Below, one piece after another: positions 34,226 through 45,643 of a stretch of 64,000 nt of DNA (position 1 is its first letter; each line of letters starts with the position of its first letter). Location of the stretch: the NCBI GenBank assembly GCA_015847255.1, contig JADLZK010008235.1, positions 372,001 to 436,000 on the forward strand, written 5' to 3'. The translations under genes were made by a program, and so were the position numbers. This stretch comes from Hyparrhenia diplandra. Lineage: Eukaryota; Streptophyta; Magnoliopsida; Poales; Poaceae. Below the pieces are notes generated by a model. It searched no databases, was not told the origin of the DNA, and worked only from the letters and a program-made list of their open reading frames with translations.

Positions 34226-34337
34226 ACTCCTAGCTAGTACTCTACTCTTGGGATATCGGTGAGCAGGGGTGCTTGCTTTCGAGATGTGCGTGCGAGTTTT
34301 CAGCTACCAGCCTCACCGTGCCTGCCGGGAGACGTAG

Positions 34338-34347
34338 TTATATACAG
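34338..34347 (-). promoter_or_regulatory. TATA box of the DC1 gene
   Basis: CTGTATATAA on the minus strand, about 113-122 bp upstream of the start codon at 34225. Confidence 0.65.
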
Positions 34348-34375
34348 GGGCGAGGGATGGGTTAGGTAGGAGCCG

Positions 34376-34390
34376 TTGACTGTGTTGACG
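34376..34390. promoter_or_regulatory. Paired W-box cores upstream of the DC1 gene
   Basis: TTGACT (34376-34381) and TTGACG (34385-34390) lie about 30-45 bp upstream of the TATA box. TTGAC is the core bound by WRKY regulators; a close pair near the TATA box fits stress- or pathogen-responsive control. Function is inferred from motif and position only. Confidence 0.45.
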
Positions 34391-34634
34391 TCCGCGTCCT
34401 GAAAAGCTCGATCACCAACTACGTACTCCTAAAATGCTTTCTGGCAAAGGTAAGGGCAGCTTCTTGAGTAGCAACAATCTCAAAACATGTGGAAGACCGG
34501 CTGACCACTCCTCGCGTCGCGCTACTGCCTACTTCGCTGGGAAGCACTGAATTTTTTTAAGGAAAATAACCATATCGGTATATTTCTTTCGCGAGTATAT
34601 ATAGAATTTCGTTTTAGTCCTCTAAATATAGCTT

Positions 34635-34637
<3 letters not shown>

Positions 34638-34666
<29 letters not shown>
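34638..34666 (+). repeat. A29 homopolymer
   Basis: A run of about 29 A residues. It may be the tail of a retroposon, but no body was recognised upstream. Confidence 0.9.
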
Positions 34667-34669
<3 letters not shown>

Positions 34670-35349
34670 CGCACAACTGCGTTCTCATGTGACGTGTCGA
34701 TGCGTTTTGGCTTGACCCAGCTGCCTCCGGGTCATCTGTAACCGCCATCGGACTAAAGGGAGAAGAAACTTCTTCTGAAACACCGAACATCTTCCTCCTC
34801 CTCGCGGCTTCCTTCCGCGCTGCTTCTCCCAAATTCCTTTGCTGATTCACCTCCTAATTCTTCCTCTCTCTTCTCTCTCTCTTAAAAAAAAAAAAATCTT
34901 CCCAGACCACGAGTGAGTTTGTGACACGTTCACTGATACACAGCCTTTAGATTGTCAAATATTTCCCCACAGGAGCACTAGAACAGAATTGCAGTGTTGC
35001 ACTTCCGAAGGGTGTCCCCCAACTCAATTAGCGATCGAAAAAGGTGGGTACTACTGCAGAGGTTCAATACATCACGTACAATTCGATCAGGTAATACCAG
35101 AGGTCCAATGCATGAAGGCCAAGGTCGATTGACGTTCGATTTAACAAACAATTGCCTTTACTTTTTACTCTCTAAACCCTACCTTTTTCAACCCCATCTA
35201 TTGTTCTCTTGCGTCTCAACGGCGTTCTAAGTGGCCTCCCGACCTCAGGACAACCCTAACTCCACTAGCTCCGACGGGGTCCCCCTCGAGCTCTTGGTTT
35301 TAGGTTTTCGCAGTTCTCCCTAAAGAACTGGTCTGACAGGTCGACACAG
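34667..35349. other. No gene recognised
   Basis: Mixed sequence with a pyrimidine-rich stretch near 34855-34885. No domain-bearing frame. Confidence 0.5.
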
Positions 35350-35609
35350 AGTGTTTGGGAATGCTGAGCTGATGCAATAGTGGGATTCAGATAAGTGCAG
35401 GAAGGATGACGGAAAGCTCCAACATCTAGCTGATGCTCAGCAGTGGAAGGAATTTGATGAAAAGTACTATCTGAAATTTAGGAATGACTCGAGAAATGTT
35501 CGGTTCGCGTTGAGTATGGATGGAATGAATCCGTTTGGTGAAAAAAGTTGCACCCACAGCACATGGCCAGTGATACTGACGATGTACAATCTACCTACAT
35601 GGCTGTACC
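35350..35609 (+). pseudogene. CACTA Tnp2-type transposase fragment
   Basis: From about 35350, with one in-frame stop near 35379, the plus strand encodes FGNAELMQ, KDDGKLQHLADAQQWKEFDE, RNVRFALSMDGMNPFG and STWPVILTMYNLPTWL. These are the conserved block around the first catalytic Asp of the plant En/Spm Tnp2 transposase. The frame is cut at 35610, where another element begins. It is a relic of an autonomous CACTA element. Confidence 0.85.
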
Positions 35610-36378
35610 CACTACTACAGAAATGATTTTTAGGGGCGCCTCGTTTTTTTTCCAGGGGCGGGTCTAAGCGTACCCCGCTCCTGTAGAGGAGCGTGGGTAC
35701 TGTAGCTTATTACCCACCCCTGAAAATAGATTTCTAGGGGCGGCTGGTGGAACTAACCATGTCACTTGAAAATAATTGGAAAAATTGCTATAAATTAGTC
35801 ACATTCAAACTGTCCAACGAACCTTCTCTCAAATTCAAGTCATCGGTTATAAATTAAAAAAAAAAGCTCATTCTCACTCTTTCTAAAAATCACAAATTTC
35901 TCTAACTATGAAGCATGAAACGAAGTATAATGACCATCAAAGAAGAGAGGATGGTGTTGCTAACCTTTGAAGCAATTGGATGAGTGAAATCCCCATAAAT
36001 CTTTATGAAAATGGCAGTACCTCCTCTCTAAAGTGTCATGGAGAAGAAGCCTGAGTTCGGTCAAATGGTTGGCTCGAGCTCAGGGAAGAAGAAAGTGTGC
36101 TACTATATAGAAGGCACGTTAGTACCGGCTGGTGGTTCCAGCCGGTAGAGGCCATTTAGTACCGGCTCAATCTACTAGTTGGTACTAAAGTCGCCACATA
36201 GCTGTTGCCCCCCAGCATCGGTGACGCACTTTAGTGTTGGCTGGTAGCTCTAGCCGGTACTACGGCTAATTGGGGCGCTATTTATATGGCCCGGTACTAA
36301 TAAATGTGCACATTAGTACTGGCTACAATTTAGCCTGGTACTAATGTCCGCAGACAAATGTGAAGTTTTCTGGTAGTG
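35610..36378. mobile_element. CACTA-like non-autonomous sequence, possibly composite
   Basis: Begins CACTACTACAGAAATG at 35610, inside the Tnp2 fragment, and ends TTTTCTGGTAGTG at 36378. The left part carries AGGGGCGG motifs; the right part (36120-36350) carries repeated AGTACCGGCT motifs in both orientations. The two ends are only partly alike and the 3-bp flanks (ACC and TCA) do not match, so this may be two fused or nested elements. Confidence 0.45.
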
Positions 36379-37177
36379 TCAACTACCATGTAATGCCACC
36401 ACTTATGCTTTCACCGTATATTGTAGATATACAATTAAAAGTATTTCAGACCATGTCGATACCCAAAACACATGCTGATCCTTGGCAAAAACCGTTTCAG
36501 GAAATATTTGCGCATGCAGGCATGAAAACTATTTATCACCGGAAGATATACTACTAGACTTAAAAACGTAATAACAGACTTGAATCTCTCGTTCTCTCCC
36601 AAACACCTTTCCACTGCTAAAGCTGGGCGGTGGACGCGCTATCGTAGGTGACACGTTGAGCGTGTGGACTGTGGAGATCATCACTTGCCTCGCTCCCTGC
36701 CTGCCCAGAAGATGCGTGTTGCCCACAGGGCCAAAGGCCAACCCCGACGCCGCAGCAGGCGACACGAAGCCGGGGAGGATAAAGATTAGCATGGATGGTC
36801 CAATGATTATCCCTGTTTCAGTTCGCATCAGCACTATTCTAAGCTGCTAGTAGTACAAAGGGTTCGCATGCTTTTCCGTTACCTTTTTCGTTAATGATTA
36901 TGTGGGTGAAGAGGAAAGCTCCTCTCTCACCAAGCTGGATTTAAAAAAATTGCCGACGTCAAAATTTATGCATTGGAAGGACTTGGGTATTAGAGAGGTG
37001 ACCGGGGAAGCTATTGACGAGAAAGTAACAACGATAATATTTCGCTGGTAATCACTGCATCAGATGATTCAAGGGCACGATTCCAATTTGCACGAAGTAT
37101 ATTGCTTTCATAGTGAGTCATCATCTTTATAAATTTTAGTCAAGTTCGTAAGAAATTTGAGGTTTTTATATATACAC
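36379..37177. repeat. Duplicated segment, copy B (near-empty CACTA site)
   Basis: Matches 27979-28083 plus 30117-30824. At the position of the CACTA insertion in copy A, copy B reads GATCCTT followed by GGCAAAAACC, so it lacks the element and shows only a 9-base difference beside the single CTT. It is bounded on the left by a GTAGTG terminus (36378) and on the right by a CACTACC terminus (37178). Confidence 0.95.
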
Positions 37178-37265
37178 CACTACCAAAAAATAGAAAATTC
37201 CTGTCGGTTTTTTAGTCTTTCCTGACGGTTCTTGGCCATCAGGAATAATCTGTGCTGTGGTAGTG
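37178..37265. mobile_element. Miniature CACTA-like palindrome
   Basis: 88 bp from CACTACCAAAAAATAG to GCTGTGGTAGTG, with an inner inverted pair (CCTGACGG/CCATCAGG). The 3-bp flanks CAC and CAA match at two of three positions. Confidence 0.5.
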
Positions 37266-37266
37266 C

Positions 37267-38760
37267 AAGTGGGGACGAGTGAAGACGACATAATAGAAAC
37301 TGACCTCCTCTTTGAAGTTCAAGGAGAGCAGATCGAGCTGCCTACAAAGACCTAAGTCCTGAGGACAGATTATTCAGTCTCAATCTTTGGCCCTTAATTT
37401 TGTCCCGCACACATGTACACGAATCGTGCTCGATGTACGTGTAGGTTATACGACGCTGTTTGAACTCGACGACTCCTATCCTTCCTTGACTCCACACGTC
37501 AATAATTGAGCTCCATGGGTGCGTAGCGTAGTACATGCATGGTGCAGATGCATCTATATATGTCCATCGCTATCTGGCCAACCAATCTTTACTACGAAGT
37601 GTCATGTACGAATTCCTCCTCTCTATCACAGAGCAAATAATGGACGAACAGTGTCCATCCATCCCATTTCCATTTTCAACAAGGAGGAGGCCGGGCCATT
37701 ACGACTCCTGCAGTGCCATGCTACGCGCTGGGCGCCCACCCTGGCCCTGCCCCACCTGCATGATCGATCACCAGGATGCATCATCAGGAGCAAAATGGCC
37801 TCCTCCAGCTCCAAATGAACGAAACATTGAGGTACTGGCCGGCCAATAATTTTGCCTGGGCACACACAAACTCGGGCAGTAGGCCCTCCACCACACTGTA
37901 GCCGAGCGGCCATATCACACTCACACATGATGTGCAGGCACAAGAGTTGAGTGTGTACGGTGGCGGATCTAGGATTTCAATCGTGGGAGTACGGACCTAA
38001 ATGGCGTAATTCACTAACTATATAATATGACAACCGAATGTCTCTATAATATGTTAGGTTGATGGATCTAGGTACAATTCATTAAGGTTTATCAAGTAAT
38101 ATACAAAGGTAGTTATTGTCAAAGTCTTCACAAGAATATTAGTTTCTTCGAGCAAGTATATAGTACATAAAAGCTAGATCATTGTTTCTCTTAGCGCCAT
38201 GATGTTCTACAAAAATAAATTATTTATTTATCAAGTAATTACAAAAAAATTCTTAAAACATTGTTTGGATATTAAACAAAATCAAGAACCAAACATACAA
38301 ATTAAAATCATTATGATGGTTTGGAAGGAAAAGCAGTCAACCTTTTTTTAAAAAAAGAAAGACTGATTAATGTTGTCATTTTTATCTTATCCTTGTGTCA
38401 TATTTATTGAATCATTTTGGGCTCCAGGGATATAGATAAAAGAGTGCTAGTATAGGACTACAAGCTATTTTCCTCTTGGATGAACGCTTGAGCTTAAAAT
38501 ATTGCTATTTGATAAAGTGTGTTGGGCACATAATATATTGTAGAGATAATACTTAGTGTTTCTACAAAATTATTTTGGGGGTACAGCTGTACCCCCATGC
38601 ACCTATACTAGATCCGCCCCGGGTGTATGTGCTTCCATTCCATGTAGCGAGCGGTGTGGCTCTATGTATCATCTCTAGCTAGCTGGCCAAGAGCCTAGAC
38701 CAGTGTTAATTTGCATATATATCAACTCGACATCCTTCTTCCTTTCTTAGATCTGGACTT
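37267..38760 (+). repeat. Duplicated block C1 (upstream-type sequence)
   Basis: 37267-37957 and 38623-38760 align in order with 41797-42600 (block C2). Shared landmarks are GACAGATTATTCAGTCTC, CATCACCAGGATGCATCA-type sequence and ATTTTGCCTGGGCACACAC. Copy C1 is split by the TIR element at 37958-38622. No conserved reading frame is evident, so it is probably promoter or untranslated sequence. Confidence 0.85.
37958..38622. mobile_element. TIR element inserted in block C1
   Basis: Ends GGTGGCGGATCTAGGA and, inverted, GGGGCGGATCTAGTAT give a terminal inverted repeat of about 12-15 bp. GTGTA flanks both sides (37953-37957 and 38623-38627). The paralogous block C2 near 42475-42490 is continuous across this point. 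No transposase in its AT-rich interior; the superfamily (hAT-like or other) is uncertain. Confidence 0.7.
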
Positions 38761-39692
38761 AGGGTAGTAAAAAATATGGATATGATTGAAAATATATTTA
38801 AACTATATAGAGAAGCCATGCGTAGTAAAAATATGAATTCAATTATTCTAGACGGTTATCTGTCGAACATTTCTGATAATAATGAGCATGCATGGTAGTA
38901 TCAATAAACAATGTTCTTGGAACACGCTCTGTGTGAGAATTGAAGCCATTCCCTTCCCTATAAGACACAGCACGTGGCACGTCAAGCATTTTTCCCAAAG
39001 AGCACATGGTTGAGCAGTGTTTGGCTTTGTTACTGTTCACCATATTCCTTGTGATTTTGAAAGTAGCATAACTATGATTGAATTGCCATTTTTAGTACTA
39101 CTAACCAGTAAAAGTATACTTTATATTTGAAAAGGACAGTTCAAGTGTTAAATATACCCATGTGGTTGATTTTGGTAGGAACAAATTAAACCATTCGAAC
39201 CATGTGCTTAAGGGATAATGTGAAGGATATATCACGTGTCAATCCATCCTGAAACAAAATGAGGTATTTATAGGTTTGTAGTTCACTTTAATTATTGGCC
39301 TAGCAATGCTAGGAATCTCGGTTTGTCTTCTTCCCCACGTCCCCACTACTGCTTTGCCATTTTGCTCGCAGCTTATAATAGTGGGGCGCTGCTCCTCTGC
39401 ATCTCACTACAGCTTATAATTATTTTTTCGAGATCGTGCATTACGTTTCTCATTAAGCAGAAAAGAAGTAAGTTACAAACATTGTTAAGTTACGGTAATC
39501 CAAAGGTTACCCATACCCACACGAAGCAACCTCGGCAAACTCGCATGAGATTATAATTAAATGATAAATAAATTACTAAGCAATAGTGGTGGCGGTAGCA
39601 AGGAGCTAGATGTTCTCCTCGTCCAACCCGATCACATTCAGGTTCACGGATACGGGGTCAAACATTCCATCAAGGAGATGCTCCAAATTCTC
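38761..39692. other. No gene recognised
   Basis: AT-rich up to about 39600 with no domain-bearing frames. Confidence 0.5.
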
Positions 39693-39790
39693 ATGGGTGC
39701 AGTCTGACAACGGCGCATTGAAGGAAGACTTGAGCATGTTCATGGGTGTAGTCTGACAACGGCACATTGAAGGCAGACTTGAGCATGTGC
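39693..39790. repeat. Tandem duplication of about 49 bp
   Basis: Two copies of GGGTGCAGTCTGACAACGG-type units, each running to GACTTGAGCATGT, with a few substitutions. Confidence 0.85.
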
Positions 39791-41026
39791 ACCGTCTCGG
39801 AGCGAACGCTGGTATCCCAGCTTCTGCATGAGAACACACTATGCTTGCTTGGTGTTGTCTACGCGACGGTGGTTGCTTCAGAGATGCGTGCAATACGCCG
39901 CAACGTCGTTGCAAAGGTTGGTGTTCGAGGCCTACGCAACCTCGGCGGCCCACGGATGAGTAGCGCCTCCTGAGGAAGGCATAGCCGCTCCTCTAAAGTC
40001 TCCTAAATTGACGCCGCCGCCGTTACGTGCAGCACTCTACCATCAACAGATGGCATGGTCAAGCACTATTTGTTTGCTGTCTATCGCAATGTGGCAGAAA
40101 CCGCGATAGCGCAGGCAACGTTGTGGCCACCGACATGTCACTACTCAGTGAAAGTAGGAAAGGCAGTTGAAACATCTACCATGCAACTCGCCGGTATCCA
40201 CATGACGCGTGTCTTGCCCTTGAAGGATCTCGGGCCACCCATTGGAGTTGGGGCGAGACCCGTCCGCAACATCCAAGGCGTTAGCGGGCAAGGACACGGC
40301 CATGGACCTCGCCGAGCTTCTAGCTAGGGCTGTGCACCCGCCGAGGCCGTGGCGGGTCGGCCATGCCTCGATTCTCTCGCCTTCAGCCAGGGCCTTGTCA
40401 CATGGTCCAGCCGGGAGAGCTAGAACGTAGCTACCGCCGGCCGAGTGACACATAGTGTCGAGGTAGGTTGAGAGATGGTCATCATCGAGTCCTCTTCGGC
40501 CAAGTCCGCTCATCGACAGCTCTTTGAGCGCCCATTGGAGCACCAGCCTAGGTGGAACGACGCAGCATCTGGTGACAGGGAGGACCTTTCGGCGCCGCTG
40601 AGGCCAACCGTGGCGGGGGACGGCGGTCAAACTGCCGGATCCGCACGCAGGTAGACCATATCGGCAACATCCTCATCCTCGGCGTCACAATCCAGGACAT
40701 CCTCAACAGCAACACGCCAGTCGTCCACTGATGGCGTTGCTGTGGACGTTGAAGGAGCTCGAGGCGACGCTGCCCGGCGTTGAGAGCTCGTTGACGAGCC
40801 GAAGGGTCGCCAATGCATGCACACCATATCTGGCATCCCCAAGCAGCCACACGGCGCCCGACGACCGAAGAGAGGTGGATGTGGCGTTGGTGGAATCGGC
40901 AAAGGCCCCGACGGCATCGGAATCTGCCGTGGAGGGCTCGACCCGCATCGCATGTGTGGCCTCCATCGGTGGCGTGGTGCCGCTATAGGGACCGGCAAGC
41001 GGCGGAACGGGGGGCCTTCGCACGAG
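39791..41026. other. GC-rich block, no gene recognised
   Basis: Several long frames overlap on both strands (for example 40145-40630 minus, 40703-41449 minus) without a domain. Composition explains the openness. A captured and decayed gene fragment is possible but not demonstrable. Confidence 0.4.
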
Positions 41027-41600
41027 GGAACACCCGATGATAGGGAGGAGGGCGAGGCGGTGTTGAATCCAGGCACAGCCGTATCCGGTCCCTTCGACAA
41101 CGGGAAGGACGGGTGGCGGGCGGTGGCGATTCCTCGGGCGGGCGGCATTGCGCGAAGCTATCCCATCGCGCGGCAGGGAAGGGGAGGCTGAGGGGGCTAG
41201 GGAGGAGGCATGGGTTGGGGAGAAGGAGGGGAAGGTGGAGATGGAAGGTGGGGGCGGGCGCCGGGCCGGGTGGCCACCAGCCCGCCGGCGACGGCAGCCA
41301 TACGAAGGGGACTCGGCGCCGTGGGAGCACCCGATGACAAGGAGGAGGGCCAGACCGCTGAATCCAGGTGTGGCACGGCCAGATCCGGTCCCTTCAGCGA
41401 CGGGAAGGACCGGTGGCTGGCGGCGGCGATTCACGAACGGCAGCCTCATGCGAGATATCCCACTGCGTGCCAGGGAAGGGGAGGTGGAGGGGGCTAGGGA
41501 GAAGGCATGGGTGGGGGAGAAGGAGGGGAAGGTGGAGATGGAGGTGGGGGCGGGCGCCGGGCCGGGTGGCCATTGCCGCCGCCGGGCGTCCGCAGGGCAG
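41027..41600. repeat. Two tandem GC-rich units of about 300 bp
   Basis: The blocks at about 41101-41275 and 41401-41570 both run from GGGAAGGAC through GAAGGAGGGGAAGGTGGAGA to GCGCCGGGCCGGGTGGCCA with a 300-bp offset. The shared unit probably extends from about 41030 to 41330. Confidence 0.85.
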
Positions 41601-41796
41601 CGCTAGGGGCAACGGGTGGGGAGCATTACTACAGCTGCCCTAGGTTGCCCCATAGCTTAAATTATTGTTTCATGTGTCTGCTTTTGTACCACCGAAACAA
41701 AGAAGGCGCACCTGGCACCTCCCTCCTTGACGATGTTCAGCTGAGAGAGATCCTTCTTAAGCGCAGTCAAACCCAGGCCACATGTTGTAGACTGTA

Positions 41797-42960
41797 GTGG
41801 GGACGAGAGTCACGACAGTGAAGATGACATAATAGAAACACTGACCTCCTCTTTCATGTTGAAGGAGCAGCTAGATCTGCCTACCAGTCCTAAGTCCCAA
41901 AGACAGATTATTCAGTCTCGATCTTCTTTAATTTTGTCTCGCACAGTACACGAATTCGATATATGATTGTGCTCCACGATATGGAGATTATACGTCGCTG
42001 CTTGAACTCGACGACTCGTATCCTTGCTTGACTCCACAAGCCAATAATTGAGCTCCATGGCTGCGTAGCGTAGTACATGGTGCAGATGCATCTATGTCCC
42101 ATCACTTCTGGCCAACAAATCTTTACTACGAACAGTCACGTACCTCCTACACGAATTTCCTCCCCTTGGCGCAAATAATGGACGACCCATCCACCCCATT
42201 TCCATTTTCGTTAAGGAGGGAGGCCGGGCCATTACGACTCCTCCTGCAGTGCCATGTTACGCCCCTGCCCCACCCTGCATGATCGATCACCAGGATGCAT
42301 CATCAGGAGCAAAATGGCCTCCTCCAGCTCCAAATGAACGAAACATTGAGGCACTGTTGATGTACTGTCCGGCCAATAATTTTGCCTGGGCACACACAAA
42401 CTCGGCAGTAGGCCCTAACCATACTGTAGCCGTGTGGCCATATCACACACACATGATGTGTGGACGCACAGGAGTTCAGTGTGTGGTTCCATTCCATGTA
42501 GCGAGCGGTGTGGCTGGCTCCATGTATCATATCTCTAGGTAGCTGGCCAAGAGCGCCAAGACCCCAAGAAGACCCTGCATATATATCAACTCGACATTAT
42601 TCTCCTTCTTAGATCTGGGTCACTGGGGACGAGGACTCCACCTCGTTCCGGCGTTCCTCCTTGCTGCTCTGGGACACAGAGGAGAGTCGGGGACGCACGC
42701 AGCAATTAGCAGCCTCATCAGCTGATCAGCTTGCCTCGGTGCTAGAGGACGCTCTCCCGACCCGTCGTCGCTATCGATCGTCGACCAGGTTAGTGGTCGA
42801 TCGATTTTTCACTGCCAATTTGTCCACGCACTGTGTTTCTTCCGAAATACTTCCTACTTTGGCTTCTTGCGAGTGGGAGCATGCAAATACAGCTTAAAAT
42901 CTTAACGGCTGGGTTGCATGTAAACCCTATGATCTTGATCTCCACTGATCTGTGTTGTTT
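41797..42960 (+). repeat. Duplicated block C2 (upstream-type sequence)
   Basis: Ordered similarity to C1 over 41797-42600 and to C3 at 42400-42520 (with 43141-43245) and 42560-42950 (with 48187-48480). It contains the uninterrupted version of the site where C1 carries the 37958-38622 element. No reading frame is conserved. Confidence 0.8.
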
Positions 42961-43140
42961 TTCTTTTTTTTCCTTTTTAAGAGAGAATCTGTGTCAAATT
43001 TCGGACAGATCTTACCAGCTGCTGCCTTTATATGTTGTTTCTTTATTCATTTACGCGTTCAATCACGGATCTACTGCCATCTCGTCTATGTCACACTACA
43101 AAAGTTTGTCATCACTGACTATACTTGTCTGGTTTTTTCC

Positions 43141-43245
43141 TAAGGCCCTCCACCATAGTGTGGCCGTGCAGCCTTATGATATTATTATACTCGCACATGA
43201 TGTGCACACACAAGAGTTCAGTGTCGTTCCATGCATATATTGCAT
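43141..43245 (+). repeat. Block C3, left part
   Basis: AAGGCCCTCCACCATAGTGT to about GTTCCATGCAT resembles 37875-37955 in C1 and 42408-42495 in C2. Its continuation appears at 48187. Confidence 0.7.
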
Positions 43246-43599
43246 GAAATTTTCTATAATAATTGGGGAAAAATTGGATGGTTCACATCGATCGAGAGCG
43301 GCCGATCCGACGGCTACAAAAGGCTGTAGGCAATGGTAGGCAAAATCATGGAGGCAAAAATTGCCTCCTGTAGTGTCTATGACAGTGGGCCCTAGGAGCA
43401 AAAATTGCCTCTCATTGCCTTCACAAAATGAAGGGGTTAAGAATGAGCGGTAATTGTATTCTCGTTATTTATTTTTTTGGTGAAGGGTAAAATGGTAACT
43501 TCATAAACACGAAATATTGTTTTGCCTAATATAGTTTGGGTGGATAATACAACTACTATAGTTCGTTGGATTTTTTTTTTTTCAATATCTCCTCGTTCT

Positions 43600-44230
43600 A
43601 GGGTTCGGATTTCGTCACGGCGGCGGCACCGGTGGTTGGGGGATCGCCGCCGCAGCTGATCCGCCGGGCGTGGGGCCCGAGGCGTCCGCGAGAGGGCTTG
43701 GGGAGAAGTAGAGAGAGGAGCAGCCGCCGGTGGCCGCTCGCCGCCGCCGAGCCGCTGGGCTGGAGCCGCTGCGGACTATCGGTCCGCGGAGGCGCGGGGC
43801 GGTGGCAGCGGAGGCACCGACAGATCCGCACGCGTGTGAGAGGCGACGGCGCGCGGAACCACGCCGAGCGCCGGGCGCCGCCCCTTTTCTCCGGCGCCGG
43901 CACGTCGCCCGCCACGCGCGTCCAGCCGCCCACCGGAACGTCCGAATCCAGGAGGTCAAGTCCGTACCTACGGCCGCCCATTGATGTCGGCGATCTCTAC
44001 GACGGCGAGGTGAGGCGGTTCCCGGTGCTCGTATGCGCCCTAGGCCCAAGCGACGGAGGAGGTCACGCGCCTCGCCAAGGCGAGGTGCACCTCTACCGAG
44101 AGGCCACGATGGGCCATAAGCGCGGGCAGCGCCACGCCCGTGGTGCAGAGAGGCCGCCGGACCGACGACGCTGCACGCAACCCTGCCCCGCACCAAGGCG
44201 AGTGCTCGAAAAACTACATTTTTGGCGAAC
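43600..44230. other. GC-rich block, no gene recognised
   Basis: Long overlapping frames on both strands, such as 43632-44237 plus and 43615-44196 minus, with no recognisable domain. It may be a captured first exon. Confidence 0.35.
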
Positions 44231-44670
44231 CAAGTAGTATTTGTTTCTCGCTGAAGAACTAACTATCCCAAGCTTTTGTCTCCGGATACCAGATAACTAC
44301 TCAAGGGCCAATTGTATTATGCTTGTGCTATAATTATGACAACAATAGTTTTCTAGAGGACATCTCCCATCTCAATCGCCATGATCTGTAATTTTCGAGC
44401 CAGAGACGGTGTTAGCTCTGCTTCTTTCTACTACTACAATTACAATCAAAATGCTCTGTTAGCCACAACACCGTATCCTCTTTGTTTCTTCAGGTATAAC
44501 CTGAATCCATCACAATGTTAATCTTTCAGGTTTCAGAATGATTTTCTAATGAACAGTGATTTGAGAATATCAATATTCAGAGCATATTAGCTTATTTTCT
44601 GCATTTTATTGGTTGTTTCATATACCCTGAACACCTTATTCACTAACATTTGATTAAAATGGATGATGCA

Positions 44671-44870
44671 GATGGTAGGGAAGGTTGGCCAGAGCTGGCA
44701 CCCTATGACACCATCTATGTTGGAGCTGCAGCAGACCAGAGATCCTCGAGGCGTTGATCCCGCCCGGATGAAGCCTGGTGGCAGAATGGTGATCCCTATC
44801 GGGACAGTCTTCCAGGAGCTGAAGGTTGCGGACAAGAAGTTGGATGGCACGGTTAAGAGAACAAACGTCT
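44671..44870 (+). pseudogene. Protein-L-isoaspartate O-methyltransferase fragment
   Basis: The family repairs isoaspartyl residues in aged proteins using S-adenosylmethionine. After a GATGCAG acceptor-like site the plus strand encodes GWPELAPYDTIYVGAAA. Near 44730 a frame shift leads into MKPGGRMVIPIGTVFQELKV and DKKLDGTVK. This is the characteristic C-terminal region of the enzyme. Only about 65 codons are present and the frame is broken, so it is a captured relic, not a working gene. Confidence 0.8.
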
Positions 44871-45620
44871 GTCCTGAGTCTGACCATTTGTTAAAATTGT
44901 CATTACTGTTATAATAGTGTGTTAACCTAAGGGAATTCAGACTTTTTGGTTGTTTATGTCTACTTAATGGAATTCAGACTTGGCTGGTGTCAACTATTCG
45001 GCTGTGATAAGGGGTTGGCATCTGCTATTTTATTCAGGGCTGTTGTGTTGTGACAGCTTGTGCAGAGAGTAGGACCATGGAGTTCAGATGATTGCTTGAT
45101 TGATCAGTTACTAGGTGTGATGTTATTTGTTGATCTTGGTCTCTCGTGTTGCTTGAGCTGTGTTAGCTCTGTGATATTCATCGAAGCTTGTGTGATTTAC
45201 TCCGTCGGTGGGTCCGACCGCGCGTGCCGAGCTTGTGATGTTGCCCGTGCCGACCCGTGCAGGAAGAGCATATGATCATTTTGTTTTCTAGGATGATCTT
45301 GGAGAGCAGCTCAACATTTGTCCTAGCTAGTTGTATTCACCCATGATCCTCTTGCAAAGTTGCAAGCGAGATCGATCTAGAGTGTGTTGGATGTATATAC
45401 AACCCCGTCCAACAAAGTGTGTGCATTACCATATCCATTTGTAGCGGCTGGGCGGAGGAAACTGCGATCCTAAAATTACGGTGGAAATTTTCATGGAAAT
45501 TTTCGTGGTTTCCCCCCTTGGCGGGCAGCGCGGGCAGAGGAGCCGTCTTTGGGCGAGGCGGGCGTGGGTATACGGCGAATAGGAAATTTTCGTGGTTAAG
45601 AAACTTGGCGGGCAGTGTTC

Positions 45621-45643
45621 AAAAAAAAAAAAAAAAAAAAAAA
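45621..45643 (+). repeat. A23 tract between copies of CTTGGCGGGCAG
   Basis: CTTGGCGGGCAG occurs just before (45604-45615) and just after (about 45646-45657) the tract, and once more near 45519. Confidence 0.85.

Noticed and set aside
40627..41449. Minus-strand frames of 173 and 248 codons as genes
   Set aside because: Composition-driven frames across a tandem repeat; no domain and competing frames on both strands.
43600..44237. 201-codon plus-strand frame as an intact first exon
   Set aside because: No recognisable domain, several overlapping frames and no demonstrated link to the methyltransferase fragment 450 bp downstream.
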